Assembly (NCBI RefSeq): GCF_049341845.1
Contig: NZ_JBMPIT010000001.1
Location: 434,001 to 498,000 of the forward strand
Reading direction: 5' to 3'
DNA from: Curtobacterium guangdongense
Lineage (GTDB): Bacteria > Actinomycetota > Actinomycetes > Actinomycetales > Microbacteriaceae
DNA: 64,000 nucleotides
Shown here one piece after another: positions 7,763-17,349 of this stretch. How positions within the stretch are numbered: the first letter of the stretch is position 1; each line of letters starts with the position of its first letter. The notes beneath the pieces were generated by a model. It was not told the DNA's origin, did no database searches, and worked only from the letters and a program-made list of their open reading frames with translations. The translations under genes and the position numbers were made by a program.

Positions 7763-8602
7763 GTGCGTGACCTGCACCAGACCGACAGCGTGACCGCATC
7801 ACGCTCGGACGCGCGCGCCCAGGGCGGCGCGACGTCCGACTGGATGCCGTACCTGCCCGCCTCGTCGTCGCCGTTCGCTCCGGCGGGCGTGGACCCGGCC
7901 GACCTGGTCTGGGCCGAGACGGTCGCTCCCGGCGGGTACACCCACAAGGTGCTCGCCCGGGGATCCCGCATCCGGTTCGACGATCCGACCGGCGACGCGT
8001 GCGCGAACCTGCTGGTGTTCAACGCCCTTGAACCATGGGAGCGGTTGAACGTCGCCGACACCCAGAAGATCCCGTGGCAGGCGTACCTCGGCCAGGGGTC
8101 GCCGCTGCTCAGCGGTGACGGCAGGGCCCTTGCGACCGTGGTCGAGGACACGTCCGGCCACCACGACGCGTTCTGCGGCACGTCGACCGACGCGTGGAAC
8201 GAGCGCAAGTACGGCGGAGCGGCACCGGAGGGACCGACACCGAGCGGGCGGTCGCTGTTCGCGAAGGCCGCGGCGAAGCACGGGCTCACGACGCGCGACC
8301 TGCCGCCGAGCATCTCGTTCTTCCAGGGAGTGCGCATCGATGCGGACGGCGCGATGGCGTTCACGGGGTCGGCCGGCCCCGGTCGCCACGTCACGCTGGT
8401 CGCCGAGCTCCCGCTGCTCGTCCTCGTGGCGAACGTCGCCCACCCGATCGACCCCCGCCCCGGGTACACGGTCGGCCCGCTCCGGGTGCACGCCTGGCGC
8501 GGTGCCCCCACGGCGGCGACCGACGAGCGGGCGACCGCGACGCCGGAGCTGCACCGCGCCCACCTCAACTCGATCGACTACGCGGAAGCGCGAGGCCTGT
8601 GA
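7763..8602 (+). CDS. Carboxyguanidine deiminase subunit (UAAP1, DUF1989 family)
   Basis: 279 residues. DUF1989 protein of the 'urea amidolyase-associated protein 1' type; motifs include ANLLVFNALEPWERLNVADT, GHHDAFCGT and SISFFQGVRI. These proteins, once thought to serve urea breakdown, were shown biochemically to be carboxyguanidine deiminases (CgdAB) acting with guanidine carboxylase. Two homologous subunits are encoded in tandem, this one and the next. Start GTG 7763 follows GGAAGGAAC. The stop overlaps the next ATG (TGATG), giving coupled, equimolar synthesis. Which of the two corresponds to CgdA or CgdB is not assigned here. Confidence 0.9.
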   Translation: MRDLHQTDSVTASRSDARAQGGATSDWMPYLPASSSPFAPAGVDPADLVWAETVAPGGYTHKVLARGSRIRFDDPTGDACANLLVFNALEPWERLNVADTQKIPWQAYLGQGSPLLSGDGRALATVVEDTSGHHDAFCGTSTDAWNERKYGGAAPEGPTPSGRSLFAKAAAKHGLTTRDLPPSISFFQGVRIDADGAMAFTGSAGPGRHVTLVAELPLLVLVANVAHPIDPRPGYTVGPLRVHAWRGAPTAATDERATATPELHRAHLNSIDYAEARGL

Positions 8603-9294
8603 TGACCGCGACCCTGACCACCTCCGTCCCGGTGGGCGCCGTCCACGCCCCGGACGTCACCCTCGACTGGAGCGAGTCCCTGGTCCCGGGCACCGTGGTC
8701 GGCGACGACCGGGTCGCCCCGCTCGCACCGTGGTCCGCCGTGGTCCGCGCCGGCGAGGTGCTCACCATCGTCGACGTCGGTGGGAACCAGAGCGCCGACT
8801 GCCTGGTCTACGACGCCCACGACACCGCCGAGCGGTACAGCGTGCCGGACACCCTGGCCGCCCAGGGCAACGCCTACGTCCGCACCGGGACCGTCCTCAT
8901 GTCGAACGAGGGCCGTCCGCTGATGACGGTCGTCGCGAACGAGATCGACCGACAGGACACCATCGGCGGCGCGTGCTCGAAAGAGTCGAACACGCTGCGC
9001 TACGGCCACCACACGCAGTACCAGCACGGCTGCCGCGAGAACTTCCTCGCCGAGGCGGGCCGCCACGGACTCGGCGCGAGGGACATCGTGTCGAACCTCA
9101 ACTGGTTCATGAACGTGCCGGTCGAGGCGGACGGGGCGCTCGGCATCGTCGACGGCATGAGCGCGCCGGGCAAGCGCGTCGCCGTCCGCGCCGAACGCGA
9201 CGTCCTCGTCATCGTCTCGAACTGCCCGCAGATGAACAACCCGTGCAACGACTTCTCCTGCACGCCGCTCCGCATGATCGTGGTCCAGCCGTGA
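8602..9294 (+). CDS. Carboxyguanidine deiminase subunit (UAAP2, DUF1989 family)
   Basis: 230 residues, second DUF1989 protein (urea amidolyase-associated protein 2 type). NQSADCLVYDAHDTAERYS and SNCPQMNNPCNDFSCTPLRM hold several conserved Cys residues likely to be metal or catalytic ligands. Together with its upstream partner it is expected to deiminate carboxyguanidine to allophanate plus ammonia. Its ATG overlaps the previous stop, and its stop overlaps the GTG of the carboxylase (GTGA). Confidence 0.9.
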   Translation: MTATLTTSVPVGAVHAPDVTLDWSESLVPGTVVGDDRVAPLAPWSAVVRAGEVLTIVDVGGNQSADCLVYDAHDTAERYSVPDTLAAQGNAYVRTGTVLMSNEGRPLMTVVANEIDRQDTIGGACSKESNTLRYGHHTQYQHGCRENFLAEAGRHGLGARDIVSNLNWFMNVPVEADGALGIVDGMSAPGKRVAVRAERDVLVIVSNCPQMNNPCNDFSCTPLRMIVVQP

Positions 9295-12200
9295 CCGCCG
9301 TGCCCGACCCCACCGGAAGCGACACCGTGGAACTCGATCCGAACACCGTGCTGGTCGCCAACCGTGGCGAGATCGCCCGACGCGTCATCCGGACGGCGAA
9401 CGCCATGGGGATGCGGACCGTCGCCGTGTACTCGGACGCCGACCGCGCGGCACCGCACGTGCGCGAGGCCGACGTCGCCGTGCGCCTCGGGCCCGCGCCG
9501 GCCCGCGATTCCTACCTGCGCACCGACGCCGTGGTGCAGGCCGCGCTCGACACGGGCGCCGGCCTCGTGCACCCCGGCTACGGGTTCCTGTCCGAGAACA
9601 CCGGGTTCGCCCGGGCGTGCGAGGACGCAGGGATCCGGTTCGTCGGTCCGACCGCCGAACAGATCGTGCAGTTCGGCGCGAAGCACACCGCCCGCGAGCT
9701 CGCCGCGGCGGCCGGGGTGCCGATGCTCGCGGGCACCGGGCTCCTCGCGGACGTCGACGAGGCCGTCGCCCAGGCGGAGCGCATCGGCCTGCCGGTCATG
9801 CTCAAGGCCACCGGCGGTGGGGGCGGGATCGGCATGCAGGCGTGCGCGACCCTCGACGAGGTCCGACAGGCGTACGCGACGGTCGAGCGGACCGCAGCTG
9901 CCGCCTTCGGATCCACCGGCATCTTCCTCGAGCGGCTCGTCCGACCGGCGCGGCACGTCGAGGTCCAGCTCTTCGGCGACGGCGAGGGCCGTGTCGCCGT
10001 GATCGGCGACCGCGACTGCTCGCTCCAACGCCGCAACCAGAAGGTCATCGAGGAGGCGCCGGCCCCGGCACTCCCCCGGCACGTCCGGGAGGCTCTGCAC
10101 ACGTCCGCCCGTCGGCTCGCCGAGAGCGTGGGGTACCGCAGTGCCGGCACCGTCGAGTTCGTCTACGACCCGGTCCGCGAAGAGGCCTCATTCCTCGAGG
10201 TGAACACCCGGCTGCAGGTCGAGCACCCGGTGACCGAGGAGGTCTTCGGCGTCGACCTCGTCGAGCTCATGCTCCGCCTGGCGAGCGACGGCGCGGCCGG
10301 CATCGGAGCCGATGTCTTCACCCGCAGCTGGACCCCGTCCGGTCACGCCGTCGAGGCCCGCGTCTACGCCGAGGACCCCGCCAAGGGATCGCTCCCCTCG
10401 AGCGGCCTCGTCACCCAGGCGGTGTTCTCCGAGCGCGACGGCGTCCGCGTCGACGGCTGGGTCGAGACCGGGTCCGACGTCTCCGCCTTCTACGACCCGA
10501 TGCTCGCGAAGGTCATCGCCACCGGGGAGACCCGGGACGACGCCCTCGACCTCCTCCGGGACGCCCTCGCCGACACCCGCGTCGACGGCATCGTCACGAA
10601 CACCGGGCTCCTGCGCTCCCTGACCGACGACCTCGAGCTGCGGACCGCCACGCACTCCACCTCGACGCTCGACGAGACCGACGACCCGGATCCACGCATC
10701 GACGTCGTGGTGGCCGGCACCATGACGATGATCCAGGACCTCCCGGGTCGGGTCGGGTACTGGCAGGTCGGTGTCCCGCCGAGCGGGCCCTTCGACGCCG
10801 CGTCGTTCGCGGAGGCGAACCGTGCCGTGGGCAACCCGGACGGCGCTCCGGCCCTGGAGATCACCGCGACCGGCCCGACCCTGCGCTTCTCGACCGCCGG
10901 TGTGGTCGCCCTCACCGGCGCTCCGGTGCCGGCCACCCTCGACGGCGAGCCGTTGCCGCTCTGGGAACCGGTCGAGGTCGGAGCAGGGCAGACCCTCGCG
11001 GTCGGCACCGCCCCGGGGCCCGGACTCCGCAGCTACCTGGCCGTCCGCGGCGGATTCGACGTCCCGACCTACCTCGGCTCCGCAGCGACGTTCACGCTCG
11101 GCGGCTTCGGCGGACACGCCGGTCGTGCACTGCTCGCCGGCGACGTCCTGCGGCCCGGGTCGCCGGACTCGGACGCGCCGCATCCCGCGTTCCCCGTCGG
11201 GACCCGCCTCGGCCTCGTCGGCGGCCCGACCCCGGCAGATCGACGCACCGCGCTCACCGACGCGTGGGAGATCGCCGTCACCGAGGGGCCGCACGCGGCG
11301 CCGGACTTCTTCACCCGCGCCGACCTCGACGTCTTCTACGCCACCGACTACGCCGTGCACCACAACTCCGCGCGGACCGGGATCCGACTCATCGGCCCCC
11401 GGCCGGGCTGGGCGCGGACCGACGGCGGCGAGGCGGGCCTGCACCCCTCGAACATCCACGACACCCCGTACGCGGTCGGCGCGATCGACTTCACGGGCGA
11501 CACCCCGATCATCCTCGGACCGGACGGCCCGTCGCTCGGCGGCTTCGTCTGTCCCGCGGTGGTCGCCAGCGGCGACCTGTGGAAGCTGGGCCAGCTCCGA
11601 CCAGGCGACACGGTCCGGTTCGTCCCCGTCCGCGAAGCCGACGCCTCCGCGCTCGAGGCGAACCGGGCCTCCCGGGCCGTTCCCCGCACCGGTGGCGACG
11701 GCGACGACGGCGTCATCGCGCGCCTGGACGCGACCCCCGCCCGACCGGGCGTCGCCTACCGCCGTGACGGCGACGACAACGTCCTCGTCGAGTACGGCGA
11801 CATGACCCTCGACATCGCCCTGCGGATGCGCGTCCACGCGCTCATGACGAAGCTGCAGGAGGAGGCGCCGGCCGGGATCGTCGACATCACCCCGGGCATC
11901 CGCTCGCTGCAGGTGCACACCGACGCGTCGGTCCTGAAGGCGAGCACGATGGCGGGACTGCTCCGTGAGCTCGAGGACGAGATCCCGCCGACCGACCAGC
12001 TCGTCGTGCCGTCCCGTACCGTCAGGCTGCCGCTGTCCTGGGACGACCCGGCCACCCGACTCGCGATCGAGCGGTACATGGCCGGCGTGCGGGACGACGC
12101 TCCGTGGACCCCGTGGAACATCGAGTTCATCCGGCGGATCAACGGTCTCGACAGCGTGGACGACGTCTTCCGCACCGTGTTCGACGCGAGCTACCTCGTG

Positions 12201-12989
12201 CTCGGCCTGGGCGACGTGTACCTCGGCGCACCGGTCGCCACACCACTCGACCCACGGCACCGCCTCGTCACGACGAAGTACAACCCGGCCCGCACCTGGA
12301 CCGCCGAGAACTCGGTCGGCATCGGCGGCGCCTACCTCTGCATCTACGGCATGGAAGGGCCGGGCGGGTACCAGTTCGTCGGCCGCACCGTGCAGATCTG
12401 GAACCGGTTCCGCCGCGGTGGCCTGTTCCAGGAGGACCCGTGGGCGCTGCGGTTCTTCGACCGCATCGAGTGGTACCCGGTCGGCGCCGAGGAGCTGCTC
12501 GAACTGCGCGCCGAGACCGACGCCGGCCGAGGGTCCTTCGAGACCGTCGACGGCGAGTTCTTGATCGCGTCGTACAACCGGTTCCTCAGCGACAACGCTG
12601 CCTCCATCGCGGACTTCCGGGCGCAGCAGGCCCGGGCGTTCGGGGAGGAGAAGGAACGGTGGCGGGCATCCGGCGAGTTCGACGTCCGTGACGAACCGGC
12701 CGTGGTGCTGCCCGACGAGGTGGTCGTGCCCGCTGGCGCGACCGCGGTGACCGCGCCGTTCACCTCCACGGTGTGGCAGGTGGACGTCCGACCGGGCGAC
12801 CGCGTGGACGAGGGCCAGCGGCTGCTGGCCGTGGAGGCGATGAAGATGGAGTCGATGGTGCACGCACCCGTGGAAGGACACGTGTTGGAGGTCTACATCA
12901 AGCCGGGCGACCAGGTCGCACCCGGGCAGGTCCTGGCAGCGATCGGGCCGGCGACGATCGCGGCAGCAGCGATCGGGACGGCAGCGTGA
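9291..12989 (+). CDS. Guanidine/urea carboxylase, biotin-dependent
   Basis: 1232 residues in one chain. Order: biotin carboxylase (residues about 15-460; ANRGEIARRVIR, ATP-grasp KATGGGGGIGMQ, EVNTRLQVEHPVTE); AHS2/KipA-type carboxyltransferase half (from about 480; QDLPGRVGYWQVGVPPSGPFD); AHS1/KipI-type half (from about 820; ITPGIRSLQVHTD); and a C-terminal biotinyl domain with EAMKMES, biotin on Lys 1185. Annotated historically as urea carboxylase; adjacency to two carboxyguanidine deiminase genes indicates guanidine is the main substrate, giving carboxyguanidine. Start GTG 9291 overlaps the previous stop; the TGA overlaps the next GTG. The cofactor requirement implies biotin ligase elsewhere. 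Confidence 0.93.
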   Translation: MTAVPDPTGSDTVELDPNTVLVANRGEIARRVIRTANAMGMRTVAVYSDADRAAPHVREADVAVRLGPAPARDSYLRTDAVVQAALDTGAGLVHPGYGFLSENTGFARACEDAGIRFVGPTAEQIVQFGAKHTARELAAAAGVPMLAGTGLLADVDEAVAQAERIGLPVMLKATGGGGGIGMQACATLDEVRQAYATVERTAAAAFGSTGIFLERLVRPARHVEVQLFGDGEGRVAVIGDRDCSLQRRNQKVIEEAPAPALPRHVREALHTSARRLAESVGYRSAGTVEFVYDPVREEASFLEVNTRLQVEHPVTEEVFGVDLVELMLRLASDGAAGIGADVFTRSWTPSGHAVEARVYAEDPAKGSLPSSGLVTQAVFSERDGVRVDGWVETGSDVSAFYDPMLAKVIATGETRDDALDLLRDALADTRVDGIVTNTGLLRSLTDDLELRTATHSTSTLDETDDPDPRIDVVVAGTMTMIQDLPGRVGYWQVGVPPSGPFDAASFAEANRAVGNPDGAPALEITATGPTLRFSTAGVVALTGAPVPATLDGEPLPLWEPVEVGAGQTLAVGTAPGPGLRSYLAVRGGFDVPTYLGSAATFTLGGFGGHAGRALLAGDVLRPGSPDSDAPHPAFPVGTRLGLVGGPTPADRRTALTDAWEIAVTEGPHAAPDFFTRADLDVFYATDYAVHHNSARTGIRLIGPRPGWARTDGGEAGLHPSNIHDTPYAVGAIDFTGDTPIILGPDGPSLGGFVCPAVVASGDLWKLGQLRPGDTVRFVPVREADASALEANRASRAVPRTGGDGDDGVIARLDATPARPGVAYRRDGDDNVLVEYGDMTLDIALRMRVHALMTKLQEEAPAGIVDITPGIRSLQVHTDASVLKASTMAGLLRELEDEIPPTDQLVVPSRTVRLPLSWDDPATRLAIERYMAGVRDDAPWTPWNIEFIRRINGLDSVDDVFRTVFDASYLVLGLGDVYLGAPVATPLDPRHRLVTTKYNPARTWTAENSVGIGGAYLCIYGMEGPGGYQFVGRTVQIWNRFRRGGLFQEDPWALRFFDRIEWYPVGAEELLELRAETDAGRGSFETVDGEFLIASYNRFLSDNAASIADFRAQQARAFGEEKERWRASGEFDVRDEPAVVLPDEVVVPAGATAVTAPFTSTVWQVDVRPGDRVDEGQRLLAVEAMKMESMVHAPVEGHVLEVYIKPGDQVAPGQVLAAIGPATIAAAAIGTAA

Positions 12990-14755
12990 GCGGGTCCGCC
13001 GGGTCCGCCGGGTCCGCCGGGTCCGCCGGCTCGGCCGCGGACCGCGTACACGCCGCCTTCGACCGGATCGACGCCGTCGACCGTCCCGAGGTGTGGATCA
13101 CCCTCCGGGACCGCGCTGCGGTCCTGGCTGAGGTGGAGGCCGTCGACCGGACCCGCCCCCTCGCCGGACTCCTCGTCGCCGTGAAGGACAACATCGACGT
13201 CGCCGGACTGCCCACCACGGCGGCTTCGCGGTCGTACGCGTACACGCCCGAGGTCGACGCCACCGCGGTCGCGCGGCTCCGCAACGCGGGCGCAGTCGTG
13301 GTCGGGAAGACCAACCTCGACCAGTTCGCGACCGGTCTGGTCGGCACTCGTTCGCCGTTCGGCGCCGTCCGGAACGCCTGGGACCCGACTCGGATCTCCG
13401 GAGGCTCGTCGAGCGGGAGCGCGACCGCCGTCGCCCTGGGGATCGTCGACTTCGCGCTCGGCACCGACACCGCGGGGTCCGGGCGGGTCCCCGCTGCGCT
13501 GAACCACCTGGTCGGCGTGAAGCCCACCAAGGGCATCGTGCCGAACACCGGCGTGGTTCCGGCGTGCCGCTCACAGGACTGCGTCACCGTCTTCGCCCGG
13601 TCGCTCGACCTCGCCCGGACGGCCGTCGAGCTGATGTCCGGGCCGGACGGGCTCGACCCGCTCGCCAGGGCCGACGCCGGTACGCTCATGCTCCTTCCCG
13701 CCGTGCCGCGCATCGCCGTCCCGCTGCCGTCGCAGCTCGACGGGCTCGCACCGGGCTGGCGCGAGGCGTTCGATCGCGCGGTCGATCGGTTCCGCGCGCT
13801 CGGCCACGAGGTCGTCGAGGTCGACATCGCGCCGCTCCTCGATGCCGCGACGCTCCTGTACGACGGCGCGTTCGTCGCCGAGCGCCACGCGGCGGTCGGC
13901 GCCCACATCGACGCACACCGCGACCTGATCGGCGAGGACCTGGACCCGACGGTCGCCGCGATCGTCCTCGGTGGGGCGACCCCCACCGCCACGGAGCTCT
14001 TCGCCGACCAGGAACGCCTGGACGCACTGGGCGCCGCTGGTCGGGCGGTGCTCGACGGCACGACCGCGCTCCTCACCCCCACCACGACGTGGCACCCGAC
14101 CCTCGCCGAGGTCGCTGCCGACCCGATCGGCGCGAACAGTCGGATGGGCCGGTACACGAACTTCGCGAACCTGCTCGACATGGCGTCCCTCGCCGTACCG
14201 GCCGGCTTCGTCGACGGACTGCCGTTCGGCGTCATGCTGACCGGACCCGCGTTCAGCGACCGGCGGCTCGCCGCGCTCGGCGCGGCGTTCGCGGCGCCGA
14301 CGGTCGACCTCCTCGTCGTCGGCGCGCACCTGCGGGACCAACCGCTGAACGGTCAGCTCGTGGCCGCGGGCGGCACGTTCGTCCGGGAGGCTCGCACCGC
14401 CTCCGACTACCGGCTGTACGCACTCGACACGGTGCCGCCGAAGCCGGGGCTGGTCCGCGCAGGCAGCGTCGCGTCCGCCGCTCCCGCCGCTCCCGCGGCT
14501 TCCGCCGGGATCGCCGGGGAGGTCTGGAGGCTCCCCGCTGCCGGGTTCGGGACGTTCGTCGCGGCGCTCCCCGCGCCGATGGCGATCGGATCGGTGACGC
14601 TCGACGACGGGTCATCGGTCACCGGGTTCACGGTCGAGGCCCACGCCGTCGAGGGGGCCGAGGACATCACGCACCACGGGGGCTGGCGGCCCTACCGGGA
14701 GCAGGCTGCCCGGGAGCACGCTGCTCGCGAGCACGCCGCTCGGGAGCGCGTGTGA
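12986..14755 (+). CDS. atzF: Allophanate hydrolase
   Basis: 589 residues. Amidase-signature domain (about 20-430): VAVKDNIDV (Lys), RISGGSSSGSA (cis-Ser), GTDTAGSGRVPA (nucleophile Ser). C-terminal domain (about 450-580; VVGAHLRDQPLNGQL, TASDYRLYAL, ITHHGGWRPY) resembles the decarboxylase domain of AtzF/DUR1, which converts the first product onward to ammonia and CO2. Completes guanidine mineralisation. N-terminus carries five Gly-Ser-Ala units, the domain linker is Ala/Pro-rich, and the C-terminus has Ala-Arg-Glu-His repeats. Start GTG 12986 overlaps the carboxylase stop. Confidence 0.93.
   Translation: MSGSAGSAGSAGSAGSAADRVHAAFDRIDAVDRPEVWITLRDRAAVLAEVEAVDRTRPLAGLLVAVKDNIDVAGLPTTAASRSYAYTPEVDATAVARLRNAGAVVVGKTNLDQFATGLVGTRSPFGAVRNAWDPTRISGGSSSGSATAVALGIVDFALGTDTAGSGRVPAALNHLVGVKPTKGIVPNTGVVPACRSQDCVTVFARSLDLARTAVELMSGPDGLDPLARADAGTLMLLPAVPRIAVPLPSQLDGLAPGWREAFDRAVDRFRALGHEVVEVDIAPLLDAATLLYDGAFVAERHAAVGAHIDAHRDLIGEDLDPTVAAIVLGGATPTATELFADQERLDALGAAGRAVLDGTTALLTPTTTWHPTLAEVAADPIGANSRMGRYTNFANLLDMASLAVPAGFVDGLPFGVMLTGPAFSDRRLAALGAAFAAPTVDLLVVGAHLRDQPLNGQLVAAGGTFVREARTASDYRLYALDTVPPKPGLVRAGSVASAAPAAPAASAGIAGEVWRLPAAGFGTFVAALPAPMAIGSVTLDDGSSVTGFTVEAHAVEGAEDITHHGGWRPYREQAAREHAAREHAARERV
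12992..13036 (+). repeat. Tandem 9-bp repeat in the 5' end of atzF
   Basis: Four exact copies of GGGTCCGCC (12992-13027) followed by the variant GGCTCGGCC, encoding (Gly-Ser-Ala) repeats directly after the start codon. In-frame unit length means copy-number change would alter only the flexible N-terminus. Confidence 0.85.
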
Positions 14756-14778
14756 CGGTCGGCTGCGAGGATGGGGGC

Positions 14779-15489
14779 ATGTCCTCCGATGCCCGGCCCG
14801 CCCGCCCCGGCAGACCGCGAGTCGTCCCGGACACGGCGTCCGAGATGAGCCCCCGCGACCAGATCCTCGACGCCGCCGCGGCCCTGTTCGTCGAGAACGG
14901 CTTCAGTGCCACCTCGACCCGGGCGATCGCCGAGCGCGTCGGCATCCGGCAGGCATCGCTGTACTACCACTTCGCCGGCAAGGACGAGGTGCTCGTCGAG
15001 CTGCTCACCACGTCCGTTCGCCCGAGCCTCGAGGTGGTGCGGAGCCTCGAAGAACGCGTCGCCGGCGCGGTGTCCGCCGCAGGAGCACTCGCCGCCCTCG
15101 TCCTCATCGACATCGAGACCCTCTCCCGCACGCCCCACAACATCGGCACGCTCTACCTGCTGCCAGAGGTGCAGGGTGACCGCTACGAGGGCTTCCGCGC
15201 CGACCGGCAGGAACTGCAGGACGCGTACGGCAGGCTCGGCACACTGGCGGCGACCGAGGACGTCCGGAACACCGTCCCGCCCGAGCTCCTGGGTGGTGTC
15301 CTCATCCAGCTCGCCGAGACGGTCATCCAACTGCGGCGTACCGGCGACGTCGACGAGCAGCAGCGTGAGGCGATCACGGGCACGTGCCTGCGCGCGTGCG
15401 GGCTCGGCGCGGACGCCGTCGGCGAAGCGCGACGGGAGGCCGACGCGCTGCTCGCTGCCGATTCCGCTTCCGCTTCCGCTTCCGTCTGA
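14779..15489 (+). CDS. TetR/AcrR family regulator of the guanidine operon
   Basis: 236 residues. HTH: QILDAAAALFVENGFSATSTRAIAERVGIRQASLYYHF then KDEVLVELL, textbook TetR N-terminus. The C-terminal domain is the ligand-binding dimer; the chain ends in a Ser-Ala run. Start ATG 14779 chosen; it sits six bases after GAGGAT, a weak -10 candidate, so it could also have its own promoter. The alternative GTG 14752 would overlap the atzF stop (GTGA), as other junctions of this operon do. Likely binds the palindrome at 6108-6127 (inference). Confidence 0.9.
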   Translation: MSSDARPARPGRPRVVPDTASEMSPRDQILDAAAALFVENGFSATSTRAIAERVGIRQASLYYHFAGKDEVLVELLTTSVRPSLEVVRSLEERVAGAVSAAGALAALVLIDIETLSRTPHNIGTLYLLPEVQGDRYEGFRADRQELQDAYGRLGTLAATEDVRNTVPPELLGGVLIQLAETVIQLRRTGDVDEQQREAITGTCLRACGLGADAVGEARREADALLAADSASASASV

Positions 15490-15590
15490 GCGCACGGGCA
15501 GTCCGTCCCGCTGTCGAAGCAGTCGCCGGTCGACGTCGTGCTGCTGGTGCGCATCCGCGAAGCGCCAGGCGCAGGGCGTTGACTACGCCC

Positions 15591-16016
15591 ATGATCACCA
15601 AGAGCACGATCCACGAGATCGAGAACGCGACCCTCAGGGACAGGGACGGCGCATCGGTCGGCAAGGTCGCCCAGGTGTTCGCCTCCGACTCGGACGGCAG
15701 CGCTGCGTTCGTCAGCGTCGCGACCGGGCTCTTCGGGGGTCACACCACGCTCGTCCCGGTCGAGGACGCCACGTTCGACGGCTCGGACCTGCACGTCGGG
15801 TACACGAAGAGTGCGATCAAGGGCGCGCCCTCCCCCGGGGCCGGGAACACGCTGTCCCTCGCCGAGGAGAACGCCGTCCGCAAGCACTTCGGGCTGTCCC
15901 CCGCAGGCAAGGCGACCGGAGACATGGGCGATCCACACGAGAACCTCGACCAGGCCGGGACCGGCCCGGCGGGCGCGGACGACACCGAGGGCGCGGGGAC
16001 GACACCGCCGGCGTGA
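15591..16016 (+). CDS. PRC-barrel domain protein
   Basis: 141 residues. The first 95 match the PRC-barrel/DUF2171 pattern seen in small actinobacterial stress proteins: ATLRDRDGASVGKVAQVFASD (first strands), SVATGLFGGHTTLVPVEDA and YTKSAIKGAPS. The C-terminal 45 residues are Gly/Pro/Ala/Asp-rich and disordered. Cytosolic. Such genes are often induced by general stress; nothing here shows how it is regulated. Start ATG is the first in a conserved position; no strong ribosome-binding site is seen. Confidence 0.8.
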   Translation: MITKSTIHEIENATLRDRDGASVGKVAQVFASDSDGSAAFVSVATGLFGGHTTLVPVEDATFDGSDLHVGYTKSAIKGAPSPGAGNTLSLAEENAVRKHFGLSPAGKATGDMGDPHENLDQAGTGPAGADDTEGAGTTPPA

Positions 16017-16094
16017 GCAGGGCCGCCTGCCTGACTCCAGAACCGGCCTGGAGGCTCGACTCGACTCCGCGGGGCGGCCGCGTTGGTCGCGTGG

Positions 16095-16862
16095 TCACCC
16101 GTCGCGCGTGCGCCGCACCTCCTGCTCGACGAGCGTCGCGGCGATCCGATCGGCCGCCCCCGGGACCTTCGCGAGCGCGTGGACCACGGCGGTGACACCG
16201 CCCGCACTGGCGATCACCGCTCCCGCAGTTCGAACCTCACCGTTGATCCAGACGGACCCTCCCGAGCGCTGCCAACTCACGGTGCGAGAACGTGAAGCAC
16301 CTGGTTGGAGCGCCCAGTCGGCGTAGCGACAGAGGTCGTCGAACGTCGACCACACGCCACCTGCCGCCGCGAACGACGACGCTCCGAGTGCCCACGGCCG
16401 GATCGCACAGCCGAGGAGCCTCGGCATGACGCGCTCCGACGGATCGGGCACGAGCGCGGCCGAGGTGATGCCCGCCGGTTGCAGGACGTGTTCCCGCACC
16501 GCGGCGAGCCAGTCCCCGTGCACCTCGTCGAGGACGGCGCCCAGGAGCGCGTAGCCGAGGTTCGAGTACACGTACTGCCCACGCGGCGAGACCGGGAGCG
16601 CGGCTGCCAGGTCCAGCGGAACACCGACGGCCGAGCGGTACGGATCGCGGAAGAGACTGTCCCGGATCGTGGCCGGTACCCGAGGCAGTCCGGAGGTGTG
16701 GTGGACGAGATCGGCGATGGTCATCGCGGCATCGGGCACACCGGGGAGGTAGTAGGCGACCGGTCGCTCGACCTCGAGGGTGATCACAGCCGTCGTCCCG
16801 ACGAGCCCTTTCGTGATGCTGCCCCACTCGAGCGACGATGCTCCAGCGTACGGCCCTCGGGG
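16095..16862 (-). pseudogene. Serine hydrolase (beta-lactamase family), N-terminally truncated remnant
   Basis: The frame contains GSITKG (SxxK catalytic motif), DLVHHTSGLPRVP, YVYSNLGYALLG (YxN motif) and FAAAGGVWSTFDDLCRYA, all in order for a class C beta-lactamase/DD-peptidase-like hydrolase. The family normally has 50 or more residues before SxxK; here sequence similarity stops at about 16850 and the frame then runs antisense to the SdpI-like gene. Between GSITKGLVGTT and AVITLEVERPVAYYLPG the expected helix is about eight residues short, suggesting an in-frame deletion. No convincing start codon with a ribosome site is seen. Interpreted as a decaying gene; a short functional form cannot be excluded. 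Confidence 0.6.
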
Positions 16863-16956
16863 TCCTCGGACCGTTCGCCAGCCGCCGACTGTCCGGAGAC
16901 TCGCTCTCCACCGGCCGCCGGAAATTCTGCCGCTCACATTCCAGTACGGTAGCGTC

Positions 16957-17349
16957 GTGGCAGTGTCGGGAGCAATGGTGTTCGCCCTGTTGGCCGAGAT
17001 CGGCGCGGCGGTCGTCGTGGCCTTGGTGACGTGGCGAGCCGCTGTCGGATCTCTGAACCGGAATCCGATCGCCGGCGTCCGAACCAGGATCACGATGTCC
17101 AGCGACCGGGCCTGGCGGGTGGGGCATCAGGCCGCGCTGCGTCCGACGCTGATCTCCGGGGCGATCACCGTCGTCTGGTGCACAGTGAGCATCCTCATCG
17201 CCCCGCTTCGGACGCCGTCGTCGGTGATCGTCGCCTCGGTCCTGCTCGTGGGCGGAGCTCTCCTGTCCACCTCAGTGGCACACAGGGCCGTGCACCACGC
17301 ATCGGGCGACGAGGTCGACACGCCTCAGCCACCGCGCCGCGATGTGTGA
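16957..17349 (+). CDS. SdpI family small membrane protein
   Basis: 130 residues with three hydrophobic segments. The loop NPIAGVRTRITMSSDRAWRVGHQAA is the SdpI/YhfL family signature ('GiRTpwTlsseraW..gHr'). SdpI proteins confer immunity to toxic peptides in Bacillus; most homologues are uncharacterised. Start GTG 16957 lies six bases after -10 TACGGT (16945-16950), a leaderless arrangement; ATG 16975 is an alternative. Confidence 0.75.
   Translation: MAVSGAMVFALLAEIGAAVVVALVTWRAAVGSLNRNPIAGVRTRITMSSDRAWRVGHQAALRPTLISGAITVVWCTVSILIAPLRTPSSVIVASVLLVGGALLSTSVAHRAVHHASGDEVDTPQPPRRDV

Noticed and set aside
12992..13036. CRISPR or VNTR array
   Set aside because: Nine-bp in-frame coding repeat without spacers; it is a protein low-complexity tract.
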